DNA of 64,000 nucleotides from JACQFZ01 sp045810625 (GCA_045810625.1 JBJMVQ010000055.1:62001-126000), one strand, 5' to 3'. Positions 16,800 to 26,894 are shown, numbered from the stretch's first letter. A program made the numbers and translations. Notes: a model not told the origin generated them from the sequence alone.

Positions 16800-19604
16800 T
16801 CAGCTATCGATCAGCTGCAGCTCGCGCGCGCGGATGATCGCGCCCGTGCGAGTCGTGACGTCGAGCTTGGCAAAGACGTTTTTCAGGTGCCACTTCGCCG
16901 TCGACAGGGCAACCTGAGAACGGCGGCTGATCTCCTTGTTGCTCAACCCCTGCGCGAGCAGTTTCAGGATGTCGAGCTCGCGTTCGGTGAGCGGCTCGAG
17001 CGGCAGCGCGGGCTTCCGCTTCGTTTCGGGCGGCGGAGCGACGTCACGCTGCTCGGCGAAGATGTCCTGGAACCGCTTGAAGTAACGTTCCGGCAGCAGG
17101 CCGCGCAGCTTGTCGGTTTTGATCGTCGCGCCGATGACCATTTTCAGATCCGGCACTTCATCGAAAACGCCGCGGCTGAACCCGAACTGCCGCGCGAGCG
17201 CAAAGCCGCGATTGAGCGCGCTGAGCGCGGCTTCCTGTTTGCCGGCGCGCCAGTAACACGCCGCGAGCGCCGCTTCGAGGGGAAGCTCTCGATAGACGTA
17301 CCCGGCGCGGTGCGCGCTGTCGCGCAGAACTTCGAGCAGCGCCCGGCACTCGGTGTAGCGCTGCTCGTGCAGCAGCAGCGTCGCCTGCGCGAACCCGAGG
17401 TGCTCCCACCCTTCGTCATAGGGCCGCGGTTCCTGCCACTCGCAGCGCGACATCAATAGCGGCAACTCGAACTCGGCCGCCACGGCGCGGGCGCGGTCGA
17501 AATTTCCCTGCAGCAGGCAGAGTCGGATCTTTTCGAAACAGACGCGAGCCAGGAAGCGCCGGTGGCCGCCGCTCTCGAGGACACTGTGCAGATAGTCGAG
17601 CAGCTGGAACGCTTCGGCGTGGCGTTTGTTGACCGACTTGACGCGCGCGAAGGTGATGTAAGCGATGGTGAGGTTTTCGACCGTGGACGCGTCCGAAAGG
17701 AACGGCAGCACTTCCGTGCAGAGCGCTTCGGCCTCGGCGAGCCGGTTCTGCTCGTAGCGGACGTGCGAGAGCGCCGTGGCGGCGTTCACCCACGCCGGAT
17801 TGCGGCGCCCGCCGCGCACGGTCGCGTAGAGCTGCTCGCAGCGCTGCGCCGCCATCTTCATGTCGCCCTGGCCGCGGTCGGCAAGACAAAGAACCATTTC
17901 GGCGTAGCCGATACCGTAGACGCTGTTCGTCGCTTTCAGCACATCGCGTGCCCTGAGCGCCAGGCGACGCGCGGCATCGAACTTGGAATGACGAAGCAGC
18001 CGGTATGCCTGCACGGTCATCAGCGTGCCGGTCAGGATGGGATCGACGGCATCGTCGAGAAGCCGCTCGTCATCCATGGCCCCGACGTCCTCCGCCGTGT
18101 CCGAAAGGATGGCGAGCATCAGGTTCAGCATTTTCACGGCGACCTTGCCCGTCCGGCCGCTCGGCGGACCATAGACGAGGTAGCGTTCGACTTCGTGCAG
18201 CGCCGCCGCCGCCTCGCCGAAGCGCCGCAGCAGAATGAGGCTCGTGATGTACGCGTTGCTGATGTCGCCGTGACGCAGGATCTCCTCACGCGTGAGCTTT
18301 CCGGTCCAGCGCAGCACTTCGGTGATCTCGCCGTCTTTCAGCCATTTTTCCACACAGCGCGCCACCAGCTCGACGCACCACGCGCGGTCGCCGCTTGCGA
18401 ACGCGTGCGCCAGCGCCTCGTCCGTCATTTGATGCTCCGCGAACCATTGGCTCGCGGTCTTGTGCAACTGCGGCATGCGGCTCGCAAAATCGCGGCGCAA
18501 GCAGCTGCGCAGGAAATCGAGAAACAGCACGTGATAGCGGTACCACTGCTGTTGGCTGTCGAGCGGCTGGATGAACAGCTGCGACTCCTCGAGCTTTTGC
18601 AGGAGCACCTGCCCGTTGCTGATGCCGAGCAGCGCGTTGCACAAGTCGCCGTTCACCTTGTCGGCGATACTGCTCGCGATGAGAAAGTCGCGCACCTCGT
18701 CCGGCTGGTCGCGCAGCACCGCGGTTGCCAGGTATCGCGTCACCTCGGAGTGCGACCCGGTGAACTGTTTCAGCGATTCGCGTGCGGTTGCCGGCTCACT
18801 CGCCGAGAGCAGTGCCAGCTTCGCGCCCGCAATCCACCCTTCGGTGCGCGCGCGGATGTAGTCGGCGTCCGCGGTGGATAGCGCCTTCCCGTAGAGCTTC
18901 TCGCTCAAATGCGCGATATCGTCGGCTGCAAAGTTCAGCTCGTTGGAGCCAAGAACCGACAACTCATCCTGAAGCTTGAGCTGCGTGAGGCTGAGCTCCG
19001 GGAGATGGCGGCTGGCAATCAGCCAGTGCACGTTGGGCGTGGAATGCTGCAGCAGGAACAGGAACGCGCGCAGGATGCCGGGGTCGCTGATCGATTGAAA
19101 ATCATCGAGCACGATGACGAGGTCACGCTCGATGGCGCGCAGGCTTTCGAGAAAGACCGCGCTCACATGATCGAGCAGCAATTCCACCTGCTCGTCCGAT
19201 CGGCTCGCGATGTAGGCGCTGAAGTCTTCGACCGCACTGCGGAGCGCGCCGACAAGGTAGGAAAAGAAACGTACCGGTTCGTTGTCGTGCTCGTCCAACG
19301 ACAGCCACACGATCGAGCGCGTCGGCGCCGCATGCCGGTACCACTGGCTGAGCAGCGTCGTCTTTCCGGATCCGATCGGTGCGACGAGCAGCACGAGCTT
19401 CTTGCGCAACGCCTCGTCGACGCGCGCCAGCAGCGCCTTTCGCTCGACCCATAGGGACGCGGCGTGCGGAGGCTTGAGCTTGGCGTTGATGAGATGGTGC
19501 GGGTGCTTCAACAAAGCGACTTGCTCGGCTCCCGCTTTCTTTTGATGCAACGCCACGGGGCGCCGGCGAGCGTTCGTCCTACCCTGTCCCTGCCCTGGAG
19601 CCAT
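16800..19604 (-). CDS. LuxR-type LAL (MalT-like) transcriptional regulator
   Basis: The 934-residue protein has the architecture of large ATP-binding LuxR regulators. Walker A (APIGSGKTT) is near residue 75, Walker B is DLVIVLDDF, the central helical/TPR-like region runs from about 330 to 850, and a LuxR-type helix-turn-helix is at the C-terminus (LTERELDILKLLAQGLSNKE, then STAKWHLKNVF). Such proteins are activators that bind ATP and an inducer. The divergent exported cytochrome/propeller gene 288 bp away is the likely target. The start at 19604 gives the normal spacing of about 75 residues before Walker A. Confidence 0.92.
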   Translation of the reverse strand: MAPGQGQGRTNARRRPVALHQKKAGAEQVALLKHPHHLINAKLKPPHAASLWVERKALLARVDEALRKKLVLLVAPIGSGKTTLLSQWYRHAAPTRSIVWLSLDEHDNEPVRFFSYLVGALRSAVEDFSAYIASRSDEQVELLLDHVSAVFLESLRAIERDLVIVLDDFQSISDPGILRAFLFLLQHSTPNVHWLIASRHLPELSLTQLKLQDELSVLGSNELNFAADDIAHLSEKLYGKALSTADADYIRARTEGWIAGAKLALLSASEPATARESLKQFTGSHSEVTRYLATAVLRDQPDEVRDFLIASSIADKVNGDLCNALLGISNGQVLLQKLEESQLFIQPLDSQQQWYRYHVLFLDFLRSCLRRDFASRMPQLHKTASQWFAEHQMTDEALAHAFASGDRAWCVELVARCVEKWLKDGEITEVLRWTGKLTREEILRHGDISNAYITSLILLRRFGEAAAALHEVERYLVYGPPSGRTGKVAVKMLNLMLAILSDTAEDVGAMDDERLLDDAVDPILTGTLMTVQAYRLLRHSKFDAARRLALRARDVLKATNSVYGIGYAEMVLCLADRGQGDMKMAAQRCEQLYATVRGGRRNPAWVNAATALSHVRYEQNRLAEAEALCTEVLPFLSDASTVENLTIAYITFARVKSVNKRHAEAFQLLDYLHSVLESGGHRRFLARVCFEKIRLCLLQGNFDRARAVAAEFELPLLMSRCEWQEPRPYDEGWEHLGFAQATLLLHEQRYTECRALLEVLRDSAHRAGYVYRELPLEAALAACYWRAGKQEAALSALNRGFALARQFGFSRGVFDEVPDLKMVIGATIKTDKLRGLLPERYFKRFQDIFAEQRDVAPPPETKRKPALPLEPLTERELDILKLLAQGLSNKEISRRSQVALSTAKWHLKNVFAKLDVTTRTGAIIRARELQLIDS

Positions 19605-19776
19605 AATAGTTGGAATAAGGAACGGCCGATGCGTCCGACAAGGATAAATCCAGCATCGCTGCGAGCGCCAGTGTTACTGTTTAAGTCGTTGGTTTGCTAG
19701 TCATTATTCCGCCGCATATCTCCTCGCTGCGTCCTGTTATCGGCAACAAACGACCGCTACTCGACTGATACACGTC

Positions 19777-19792
19777 CCCTCCGTTAGGAGGG
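19777..19792. promoter_or_regulatory. GC-rich inverted repeat in the LAL/cytochrome divergent region
   Basis: The perfect inverted repeat CCCTCC-GTTA-GGAGGG lies about 100 bp before the propeller/cytochrome start. MalT itself binds GGA-rich boxes, so a regulator site is plausible, but this is inference. It could also form a small RNA hairpin in the leader. Confidence 0.35.
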
Positions 19793-19892
19793 TGCTTCCA
19801 AATTTGGTGCGGTGCTAGCGTGCGCGTGCCTGTCGGCCTTGCTACCAGGGGGGCGCGGCAGGAGGGAGCCCCCAATCAGGAGATAACACCCT

Positions 19893-22781
19893 ATGTCTAC
19901 GCGACTGAAACAAAAGGGATATGCGTTAGCGATAGCCACGCTCACCAGCGCTCCGCTATTGTTCACTGCGCCGACCCCTTCTTATGCAGCAGCACCATCA
20001 TTTATAGAGTTCGAAAGCGGCCACGTCCGGCCGCTCGCGATGTCCCCGGACGGAACCAAGCTGTTCGCCGTCAACACTCCGGACAACCGCCTGACGATCT
20101 TTAACGTCGGCTCCGCGGGCCTCACGCTCGCCGCCGAAGTGCCCGTCGGTATGGAACCGGTGGCGGTGGCGGCGCGCAACAACGGCGAAGTCTGGGTCGT
20201 CAACCATCTCTCGGACAGCGTCAGCGTGGTGAGCCTGACCGGCACGCCGCATGTCGTGCGCACGCTCCTCGTCGGCGACGAGCCGCGCGACATCGTGTTT
20301 GCCGGTACCAACGGCAGCGCCTTCATTACAACGGCACACCGCGGTCAGCACCGGACGCATTCGTCGATTGCGAACGTCCCCGGGGCAGGTGATCCGCAGT
20401 TGACGACGCCGGGCGTGCCCCGTGCCGACGTGTGGGTCTTCAATCCGGCGAACCTCGGCGACACCGTCGGCGGCACGCCGACCAAAATCATCTCGCTGTT
20501 CGGCGACACCCCGCGCGCTTTGGCGGTGAGCCCGGACAAGTCGACGGTCTACGCGGCGGTGTTGCAGTCCGGCAACCAGACCACGACGGTCAATGCCGAA
20601 TCGGTTTGCGACGGCTTTGATCGGGCAGGTCCTTGCACGGTGCGCGACCGGTCTCCGTTTGGGAATAACACCTTCCCGGGCGGCCTCCCCGGCCCGCGGA
20701 CCAATGCCGCGGGTGAGCAGGCACCAGAAGTCGGCCTGGTCGTGAAGTTCAATCGGTCAACCGGCAAGTGGGAAGATACGCTTGGCCGTAACTGGAGCAA
20801 CGGCGTGCGCTTCCGGTTGCCGGACAAAGACGTGTTCGCCATCGACGCCAACAAGCTTACGCAGAAGGCGTTCTACACGGGCGTCGGCACGACCTTGTTC
20901 AACATGGTCGCCAATCCCGCGACCGGCAAGGTGTACGTGTCCAACAGCGATTCGAAGAACCTGACCCGCTTCGAAGGTCCAGGCGTTTTCGGCGGCAGCA
21001 CCGTACAGGGCCATCTCGCCGAGATGCGCATCACCGTTCTCTCGGGCACGTCGGTTCTGCCACGGCATCTCAACAAGCACATCGACTACAGCATCCTCGC
21101 GAACGAACCGAACTTCGATCCGACGATCAAGAACTTCAGCCTCTCGACCCCGCTCGGTATGGTCGTTTCGAGCAACGGCGCCAAGCTCTACGTCGCGGCG
21201 TTCGGTTCGAGCAAGATCGGCGTCTTCGATACGGCGTCGCTCGAGAACAACAGCTTCGATCCGCGCTCCGCGGCCGCGAATTACATCCCGGTGAGCGGCG
21301 GCGGCCCGAGCGGCCTCGTGCTCGATGAAGCGCGCAATCGGTTGTACGTGATGACGCGTTTCGACAACTCGGTCAAAGCGATCGATCTGTCGACCCGGAG
21401 CGAAGTCTCCAAAGTGTCGCTCTACAATCCGGAGCCGGCGTCGGTCGTGCAGGGTCGTCCGTTCCTGTATGACGCCAATTTCTCGTCGGCGAACGGTGAA
21501 GCGGCGTGCGCGAGCTGCCATATCTTCGGCGACAAGGACGAGCTCGCGTGGGATCTCGGCAATCCGGACGACGTGGTTACACGCAACCCGATCCCGAAGA
21601 AGCTCGCGGACAACCTCTCGATCGGGACGTTCCAGCTCGTCACCGGCTTCCCCGGTACGCCGATCAACGGCACCGGCGATCCGAACGAGTTCCATCCCAT
21701 GAAGGGCCCGATGACCACGCAGACGCTTCGCGGTCTGGTCAACGAAGGCGCCATGCACTGGCGCGGTGACCGCTCGAACGGCTTCTTCGGCGTCGATACG
21801 CGGACGACTCCGCCGTTCGACTCGAACCTGTCGTTCATGAACTTCATCGTCGCGTTCCCGGGACTGCTCGGTCGGAAAGATCTGCCGACAACGGCGGAAA
21901 TGCAGGCGTTCACGAACTTCCAGCTGCAAGTGCAACTGCCGCCTAACCCGGTACGGAACCTCGACAACTCGCTCACCGCCTCGCAGAGAGCCGGCCGCGA
22001 CTTCTACTTCGGCAATCGCCTGGCGGATGGCACCAACCTGCTGCCGAATTCGGGCTTCAACTGCAACGGCTGCCACGTGGTCGATCCGGCAAACGGCTTC
22101 TTCGGAACCGACGGCGAAGCGAGCTTCGAAGGCATCCAGCAGATCTTCAAGATTCCGCATCTGCGCAACATGTACACCAAGGTCGGCATGTTCGGTTACC
22201 CGGACAGCACGTTCTTCGACGATTCGGAGACCGGCAATCTGGGCGACCAGGTGCGCGGCTTCGGCTTCGTGAACGATGGCGTCGTCGATACAGTCAGCCG
22301 GTTCCTGAGCGCGATCGTGTTCCGTCGCGATCTGCTCAGCATCGGCGTCGGTATCCCGGATACGACGACCCGCCAGAACCTCGAGCAGTTCGTCCTGGCG
22401 TTCCCGACGGACCTTGCGCCGATCGTGGGACAGCAGGTGACGCTGACGAGCACCAACAGCGCGAACGTCAATCCGCGCATCGATCTCCTCGAAGCGCGCG
22501 CGAAAGCGGCGTTCACCTCGAAGATCCTGGGCGGTGCCACGACGGAGTGCGACCTCGTTGCCAAAGTGGCGATCGGCGGCCGCGTGAAGGGCTACGTGTT
22601 CGATCGTGTGAGCAATACGTGGAAGCCGGATGATGGCGGCGCCAACATCTCCGACGCGACGCTGCGTGGTCTTGCGGCCACCGTCGGCCAGGAAGTGACC
22701 TTTACCGCAGTTCCGCCCGGCTCCGGTGTGCGCGTCGGTATCGACCGCAACCTGGACGGCAAGCTGGACGGCCAGGTCTAA
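19893..22781 (+). CDS. Exported beta-propeller protein with two c-type heme motifs
   Basis: The 962-residue protein begins with a signal peptide (cleavage near PSYAA-AP). Residues about 35-530 are YVTN/YncE-type beta-propeller repeats (for example GVFDTASL, VSVVSLTG). The C-terminal half carries two heme-binding motifs, C539-A-S-C-H and C724-N-G-C-H, and the H-L-R-N-M-Y-T-K-V-G-M-F-G block seen in di-heme cytochrome c peroxidase/MauG-like proteins. It should act in the periplasm or outside the cell in electron transfer or oxidation. AGGAGA lies upstream of ATG 19893. It is divergent from the LAL regulator, its probable controller. Confidence 0.85.
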   Translation: MSTRLKQKGYALAIATLTSAPLLFTAPTPSYAAAPSFIEFESGHVRPLAMSPDGTKLFAVNTPDNRLTIFNVGSAGLTLAAEVPVGMEPVAVAARNNGEVWVVNHLSDSVSVVSLTGTPHVVRTLLVGDEPRDIVFAGTNGSAFITTAHRGQHRTHSSIANVPGAGDPQLTTPGVPRADVWVFNPANLGDTVGGTPTKIISLFGDTPRALAVSPDKSTVYAAVLQSGNQTTTVNAESVCDGFDRAGPCTVRDRSPFGNNTFPGGLPGPRTNAAGEQAPEVGLVVKFNRSTGKWEDTLGRNWSNGVRFRLPDKDVFAIDANKLTQKAFYTGVGTTLFNMVANPATGKVYVSNSDSKNLTRFEGPGVFGGSTVQGHLAEMRITVLSGTSVLPRHLNKHIDYSILANEPNFDPTIKNFSLSTPLGMVVSSNGAKLYVAAFGSSKIGVFDTASLENNSFDPRSAAANYIPVSGGGPSGLVLDEARNRLYVMTRFDNSVKAIDLSTRSEVSKVSLYNPEPASVVQGRPFLYDANFSSANGEAACASCHIFGDKDELAWDLGNPDDVVTRNPIPKKLADNLSIGTFQLVTGFPGTPINGTGDPNEFHPMKGPMTTQTLRGLVNEGAMHWRGDRSNGFFGVDTRTTPPFDSNLSFMNFIVAFPGLLGRKDLPTTAEMQAFTNFQLQVQLPPNPVRNLDNSLTASQRAGRDFYFGNRLADGTNLLPNSGFNCNGCHVVDPANGFFGTDGEASFEGIQQIFKIPHLRNMYTKVGMFGYPDSTFFDDSETGNLGDQVRGFGFVNDGVVDTVSRFLSAIVFRRDLLSIGVGIPDTTTRQNLEQFVLAFPTDLAPIVGQQVTLTSTNSANVNPRIDLLEARAKAAFTSKILGGATTECDLVAKVAIGGRVKGYVFDRVSNTWKPDDGGANISDATLRGLAATVGQEVTFTAVPPGSGVRVGIDRNLDGKLDGQV

Positions 22782-22840
22782 GGACGGACATTAGCCGATA
22801 GGCTCTGGAAACTTTCTCCTCCCCAGGGCCACTTCAAAAC

Positions 22841-22873
22841 CCCACGTGCGGAAACGCACGTGGGTTTCTTTTT
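22841..22873 (+). terminator. Intrinsic terminator after the cytochrome/propeller gene
   Basis: A 10-bp stem, CCCACGTGCG / CGCACGTGGG, with a GAAA tetraloop is followed by TTTCTTTTTTC. It lies 60 nt after the stop codon. This is a strong, textbook rho-independent terminator. Confidence 0.93.
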
Positions 22874-22915
22874 TCAGTACCGGTTCTTTCACGAACGCGT
22901 GCGTGGGTGCTTCGG

Positions 22916-22941
22916 GTACTACGAGGTCGTACTACGAGGTC
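22916..22941. repeat. 13-bp tandem repeat, two copies
   Basis: The unit GTACTACGAGGTC occurs twice in direct succession between the terminator and the zapE stop codon. It is probably a slippage duplication with no evident role. Confidence 0.6.
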
Positions 22942-22971
22942 GCGGCATTTCTCCCCGCGTGAGCGTGCGCG

Positions 22972-24123
22972 CTACCGGCCGCGTGCGAGGTATTCGTGCG
23001 ATTGCATCTCGATCAGGCGGCTGACCGTGCGATCGAATTCGAGCGCGGCAGCACGTAGCTGCGCCGCCTCGGCCGTCGCCGCTCGCTTGTTCAGCAACTG
23101 TTCCGGCGGCGCTTCCGCCGAAACGAACAGCTTCACACGATTGTCGTAAAACACGTCGACGAGCAGCGTAAAGCGCCTCGCTTCGTCCAGACGCGCCTCG
23201 CTAAGGCGCGGGACGTTCGACACGAAGACGGTGTGGAACTCCTGCGCCAGTTGCAGATAGTCGAGCTGCGACCGGCCCTGGCCGCAGATCACGCCGAACT
23301 CGAACCATACGGCGCCGCCGGCCCGGCGCCGATACGGAATCTTGCGGCCCTCTATCTCGAGCGGCTCCGTCTGCTCCGCGGTCTCGGCGATCGCCGCAAA
23401 CGCCTGCGCGAGTGCCGCGTCGGCATCCGGGCCCGCGGGCGTTAGGTAGGTGCGGGTGCGTTCGAGCGCGCGCAGCCGATAGTCGACGCCCGCGTCGACC
23501 TCGACGACGTCCAGCCGCTCTTTGAGCAATCGAATCGTCGGAAGAAAATCGGCGCGCTTCAGTCCATCCTTATAGAGATCATCCGGCGGGTAGTTGGACG
23601 TCATGCAATAAACCACACCGAGGTCCATGGTGCGTTCGAGCAACCGACCGAGAATCATGGCGTCCGCGATGTCGTTGACGTGCATCTCGTCGAAGCAGAT
23701 GAGGCGCCAGCGTCGCGCGATGCGCTCGGCGACCGCATCGAGCGGATTGGCCCGGCCTTTGAGCGCTTCGAGGCTCCGGTGTACGTCGCGCATGAAGTGG
23801 TGAAAATGCACGCGTTGCTTGCGCACGAGCGGCACGCAGCTGTAGAAGCTGTCCATCAGGAAACTCTTCCCGCGCCCGACTCCACCCCAGAGGTACACCC
23901 CGCGCGGGAGACGCGGGTGCACCACCAGGCGATGCAGCGCGGTGCGGCGCTTCGACTTGTAGGCGCGCCACTCGTCGTAGAGCCGCTGCAGACGTTCGAC
24001 CGCGCGTTCCTGCGAGTGATCCGCGACGAAACCGCGCCGCGCGAGCGCGCGTCGATAGAGCGCGCGGACATCTACCGCTTCATCGGGCGCGGCTGACGGC
24101 TGATCCAAAGGTGGCACGGTCAA
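22972..24123 (-). CDS. zapE: Cell division ATPase ZapE (AFG1 family)
   Basis: The 383-residue P-loop ATPase belongs to the AFG1/ZapE family. It has Walker A GGVGRGKS, the FHHFMRDVH motif that follows it, Walker B LICFDEMHVND, a sensor-like CMTSNYPPDDLYKDGLKR, and the family block FTLLVDVFYDNRVKLFVSAE. ZapE associates with the FtsZ ring; mitochondrial Afg1 has a protein quality-control role. The first codon is TTG at 24123; an alternative GTG at 24117 is equally possible. It is a single gene. Confidence 0.92.
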   Translation of the reverse strand: MTVPPLDQPSAAPDEAVDVRALYRRALARRGFVADHSQERAVERLQRLYDEWRAYKSKRRTALHRLVVHPRLPRGVYLWGGVGRGKSFLMDSFYSCVPLVRKQRVHFHHFMRDVHRSLEALKGRANPLDAVAERIARRWRLICFDEMHVNDIADAMILGRLLERTMDLGVVYCMTSNYPPDDLYKDGLKRADFLPTIRLLKERLDVVEVDAGVDYRLRALERTRTYLTPAGPDADAALAQAFAAIAETAEQTEPLEIEGRKIPYRRRAGGAVWFEFGVICGQGRSQLDYLQLAQEFHTVFVSNVPRLSEARLDEARRFTLLVDVFYDNRVKLFVSAEAPPEQLLNKRAATAEAAQLRAAALEFDRTVSRLIEMQSHEYLARGR

Positions 24124-24424
24124 ACGATGCGGTTCGCTGCTGTCATCGGAGCGCGGTTTGCGGCCGCATTAGCGATATATCACATTTGCGCTGCGAGCGC
24201 AGGCCTTAACCCCCACTCGGGAATGGCATTCTGGCGGCTTCGCGTGTTAACCGAAAGAAGTCGCTGCGCGGGCGACGGGCGTCATGCACCCCGCGGCCTG
24301 GCGTCACAAAGAGGACGATGTGCTCAAGAGTCATTGCAGCGGGCGACAAATATTTCTCGCGGCCGCTTTTCTTGTCACAATGCATGCCCCATCGGACTCT
24401 ACGAATAATTTCAAGGAGCTTTTC

Positions 24425-25033
24425 ATGAAACTCTATTTCTTACCCGGCGCTTGTTCGCTTTCCCCTCACATCGTCCTGCGCGAAGCGGGAATGTCGTTCG
24501 AATTGGAGAAAGTGGATCGCGCAACCAAGCGAACCGCGAGCGGCGAGGATTATCTACAAGTAAATCCCAAAGGGTACGTACCTGCGTTGAAGCTCGACGA
24601 CGGCCAGATTCTGACGGAGGGCCCTGCGATCGTGCAGTACCTGGCCGATCAGAAGCCCGAGTCCAGTCTCGCGCCGAAAACCGGAACGATGGAGCGATAC
24701 CGCTTGATGGAATGGCTCAACTTCACTACGTCGGAGTTGCATAAGCAGTTCTCGCCGCTTTTCAATCCGAAAGTTACGCCGGACTGGAAGCAGAACCAGC
24801 TCGATCTGCTGGCGAAGCGCTTCGATCACGTGGAAACGAATCTCAAGGGGAAATCGTTCGTGATGGGCGATCGCTTCACCGTCGCCGACGCGTATCTCTT
24901 CACAGTCCTTAACTGGAGCAACTTCCAGAAAATCGATCTCGCGAAGTGGCCGACCATTAAGGACTACCTGGCTCGTATTGCGGCTCGGCCTTCGGTGAAG
25001 GAAGCGCTGCGGGCTGAGGGGCTGGCAAAATAA
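24425..25033 (+). CDS. gstA: Glutathione S-transferase, beta class
   Basis: The 202-residue protein matches bacterial beta-class glutathione transferases. It starts MKLYFLPGACSLSPHIVLRE with the beta-class Cys near residue 10, continues with NPKGYVPAL and LTEGPAIVQYLAD for glutathione binding, and has the C-terminal helical domain with FTVADAYLFTVLNW. It conjugates glutathione to electrophiles. AAGGAG precedes ATG 24425. The frame is open to 24284, but the extra residues are not conserved. Confidence 0.92.
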   Translation: MKLYFLPGACSLSPHIVLREAGMSFELEKVDRATKRTASGEDYLQVNPKGYVPALKLDDGQILTEGPAIVQYLADQKPESSLAPKTGTMERYRLMEWLNFTTSELHKQFSPLFNPKVTPDWKQNQLDLLAKRFDHVETNLKGKSFVMGDRFTVADAYLFTVLNWSNFQKIDLAKWPTIKDYLARIAARPSVKEALRAEGLAK

Positions 25034-25160
25034 TCGTTGTCGTGCCGCGGGCGCGCGAGCGCACCGCCGCACGACTGCGACGGAGAACATCCGAGCAGAC
25101 GCGGTTCGGATACCGGCGAGAAGCGGTTAACACGCTGACGAGAACACAGGGGAGCAGTTT

Positions 25161-26267
25161 ATGTTGCGACGAATTGCTTTCGGAATCGTTGTCGTCGTCA
25201 TCGTGTTGATCGCGTATGTGCTGCTCTGGCCGGTGCGCGTCGATCCCGAGGCATGGAATCCGCCGCCCGCACCCGCATTGAGCGGCGTTTATGCAACCAA
25301 CCAGCGCTTGGCCGCCGTCGAGCGTCTGGCGGAAGGCGCGGGCGTCGGCCCCGAAACGATCGCTATCGACGCGCAGGGCAATATTTACGGAGGGATGGTG
25401 GACGGCCGCATCGTTCGCGTGCGGCCGGACGGAAGCGGCGTCACGACGTTTGCCGATACCCGCGGCCGCCCGCTCGGTCTCGATTTCGACGCGCGCGGCA
25501 ATTTGATCGTGGCCGATGGTCGCAAGGGACTGCTCGCGATCGCACCCGACGGAAAGATCACCGTGCTCGCGACCGAGCACGGCGGTGTGAAGTTCGGCTT
25601 CACGGACGACGTCGACATCGGCCGCGACGGTACGATCTATTTCAGCGACGCGAGCCACAAGTTCGACGTCGCGCACTACACGCAGGATCTCCTCGAGCAC
25701 CGCGCCAACGGCCGCCTGCTCGCGTACGATCCGACGACGCGGACGACGAAGTTGCTGCTCGACGGCCTGTATTTCGCAAACGGGGTTGCGGTGAGTCCGG
25801 ATCAATCGTTCGTGTTAGTGAACGAAACCTCCAAATACCGGGTGCGCCGTCTCTGGCTGAGCGGCCCGCGCGCCGGTCAGAATGAAGTGTTCATCGAGAA
25901 CCTTCCCGGCTTTCCGGACGGGATTTCTTCGAACGGCGCGGGTGTTTATTGGCTTGCCCTCGCCGCACCACGTAATCCCGATCTCGACGCGATGCTGCCC
26001 AAGCCGTTCATGCGCAAAGTCTTGGCGCGGTTGCCGCAACGTCTCGCACCGCAGCCGAAGTGCCACGCCTTCGTGCTCGGTCTCGATACCAACGGCAAGG
26101 TCGTCCAAAACCTCCAGGACCCGGAGTGCAAACACTTCGGCTTCGTCACGGCGGTAACGGAGCACAACGGCTATCTCTATCTCGGGAGCCTTTTACAGAC
26201 TGCGATCGGCCGTGTCGCGTTGAACGAATCCTCCGGAGCTATTCCTCAGCCGGCGCCGGCGAGGTGA
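25161..26267 (+). CDS. SMP-30/strictosidine synthase-like lactonase, membrane-anchored
   Basis: The 368-residue protein has a single N-terminal hydrophobic helix (about 5-24) and then a six-bladed beta-propeller. Motifs fit the strictosidine synthase/SMP-30 group: GPETIAIDAQGNIYGGMVDG, FTDDVDIGRDGTIYFSDASHKF, FANGVAVSPDQSFVLVNET and LPGFPDGIS. Relatives are calcium-dependent lactonases or esterases. GGGGAGCAG precedes ATG 25161. Its last 22 nt overlap the convergent Nudix gene. Confidence 0.87.
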   Translation: MLRRIAFGIVVVVIVLIAYVLLWPVRVDPEAWNPPPAPALSGVYATNQRLAAVERLAEGAGVGPETIAIDAQGNIYGGMVDGRIVRVRPDGSGVTTFADTRGRPLGLDFDARGNLIVADGRKGLLAIAPDGKITVLATEHGGVKFGFTDDVDIGRDGTIYFSDASHKFDVAHYTQDLLEHRANGRLLAYDPTTRTTKLLLDGLYFANGVAVSPDQSFVLVNETSKYRVRRLWLSGPRAGQNEVFIENLPGFPDGISSNGAGVYWLALAAPRNPDLDAMLPKPFMRKVLARLPQRLAPQPKCHAFVLGLDTNGKVVQNLQDPECKHFGFVTAVTEHNGYLYLGSLLQTAIGRVALNESSGAIPQPAPAR

Positions 26268-26812
26268 CCGGCGAGATTGACCAGAATGCGGGCAGTCGCG
26301 CCCCAGATGTAGTAGCCCTCGTAGTTGAGGACGTAGTAACTCACTTGGTTGCCCTCGAACTCTCGGGTGTGCGTCTCGTGATTGCGCGCGTCCAGCACGA
26401 AATCGAGCGGCATCTCGAAAACGTGATCCACTTCGAACGGATCGAGCCGGAATTCGACGTCGGCAGGCACGAAACCAACCACCGGCGTGATACGAAAGCC
26501 GGTGCGCGTCTCGACCCGCTCGATCTGCCCGACGACTTGGATGCGGTTTGCCGGAACACCGACCTCTTCTTCGGTTTCGCGCAGCGCTGCCGCGATTGGC
26601 GATTCGTCACTGTCCTCGACGCCGCCGCCCGGGAAACTGATCTGGCCCGGATGGTTGTGCAAGTGCTGCGTGCGCTGAACGAGCAGCACTGTCATCCCCG
26701 CGGGACGTTCGATGAGCGGCACCAGCACGGCCGCTTCACGCAACCCGGCGGCCGCGTCGGGCGAACCGAGAGCGGTGAGGCGAGCGAGCCGTTCAGTAAT
26801 GAGCGCGCGCAT
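26246..26812 (-). CDS. Nudix hydrolase, CoA pyrophosphatase type
   Basis: The 188-residue protein has a Nudix box: PGGGVEDSD followed by PIAAALRETEEEVGV, i.e. G-x5-E-x7-R-E-x2-E-E-x-G. The preceding block LLVQRTQHLHNHPGQISFPGG matches the UPF0035 motif of CoA diphosphatases (NudL-like). It would cleave CoA or acyl-CoA to phosphopantetheine and ADP. It is convergent and overlapping with the SMP-30 gene. Confidence 0.88.
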   Translation of the reverse strand: MRALITERLARLTALGSPDAAAGLREAAVLVPLIERPAGMTVLLVQRTQHLHNHPGQISFPGGGVEDSDESPIAAALRETEEEVGVPANRIQVVGQIERVETRTGFRITPVVGFVPADVEFRLDPFEVDHVFEMPLDFVLDARNHETHTREFEGNQVSYYVLNYEGYYIWGATARILVNLAGHLAGAG

Positions 26813-26894
26813 GTGGATCGATATCCCTATGTCTCAGCTTAGACTCCAAGATCGGCCGGGCACCCGCCGCAGATCGCCTCGGCGCGCACGCGTT

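Noticed and set aside
17562..18881. 439-codon open frame on the plus strand
   Set aside because: It is antisense to the LAL regulator.
20757..22160. 467-codon open frame on the minus strand
   Set aside because: It is antisense to the cytochrome/propeller gene.
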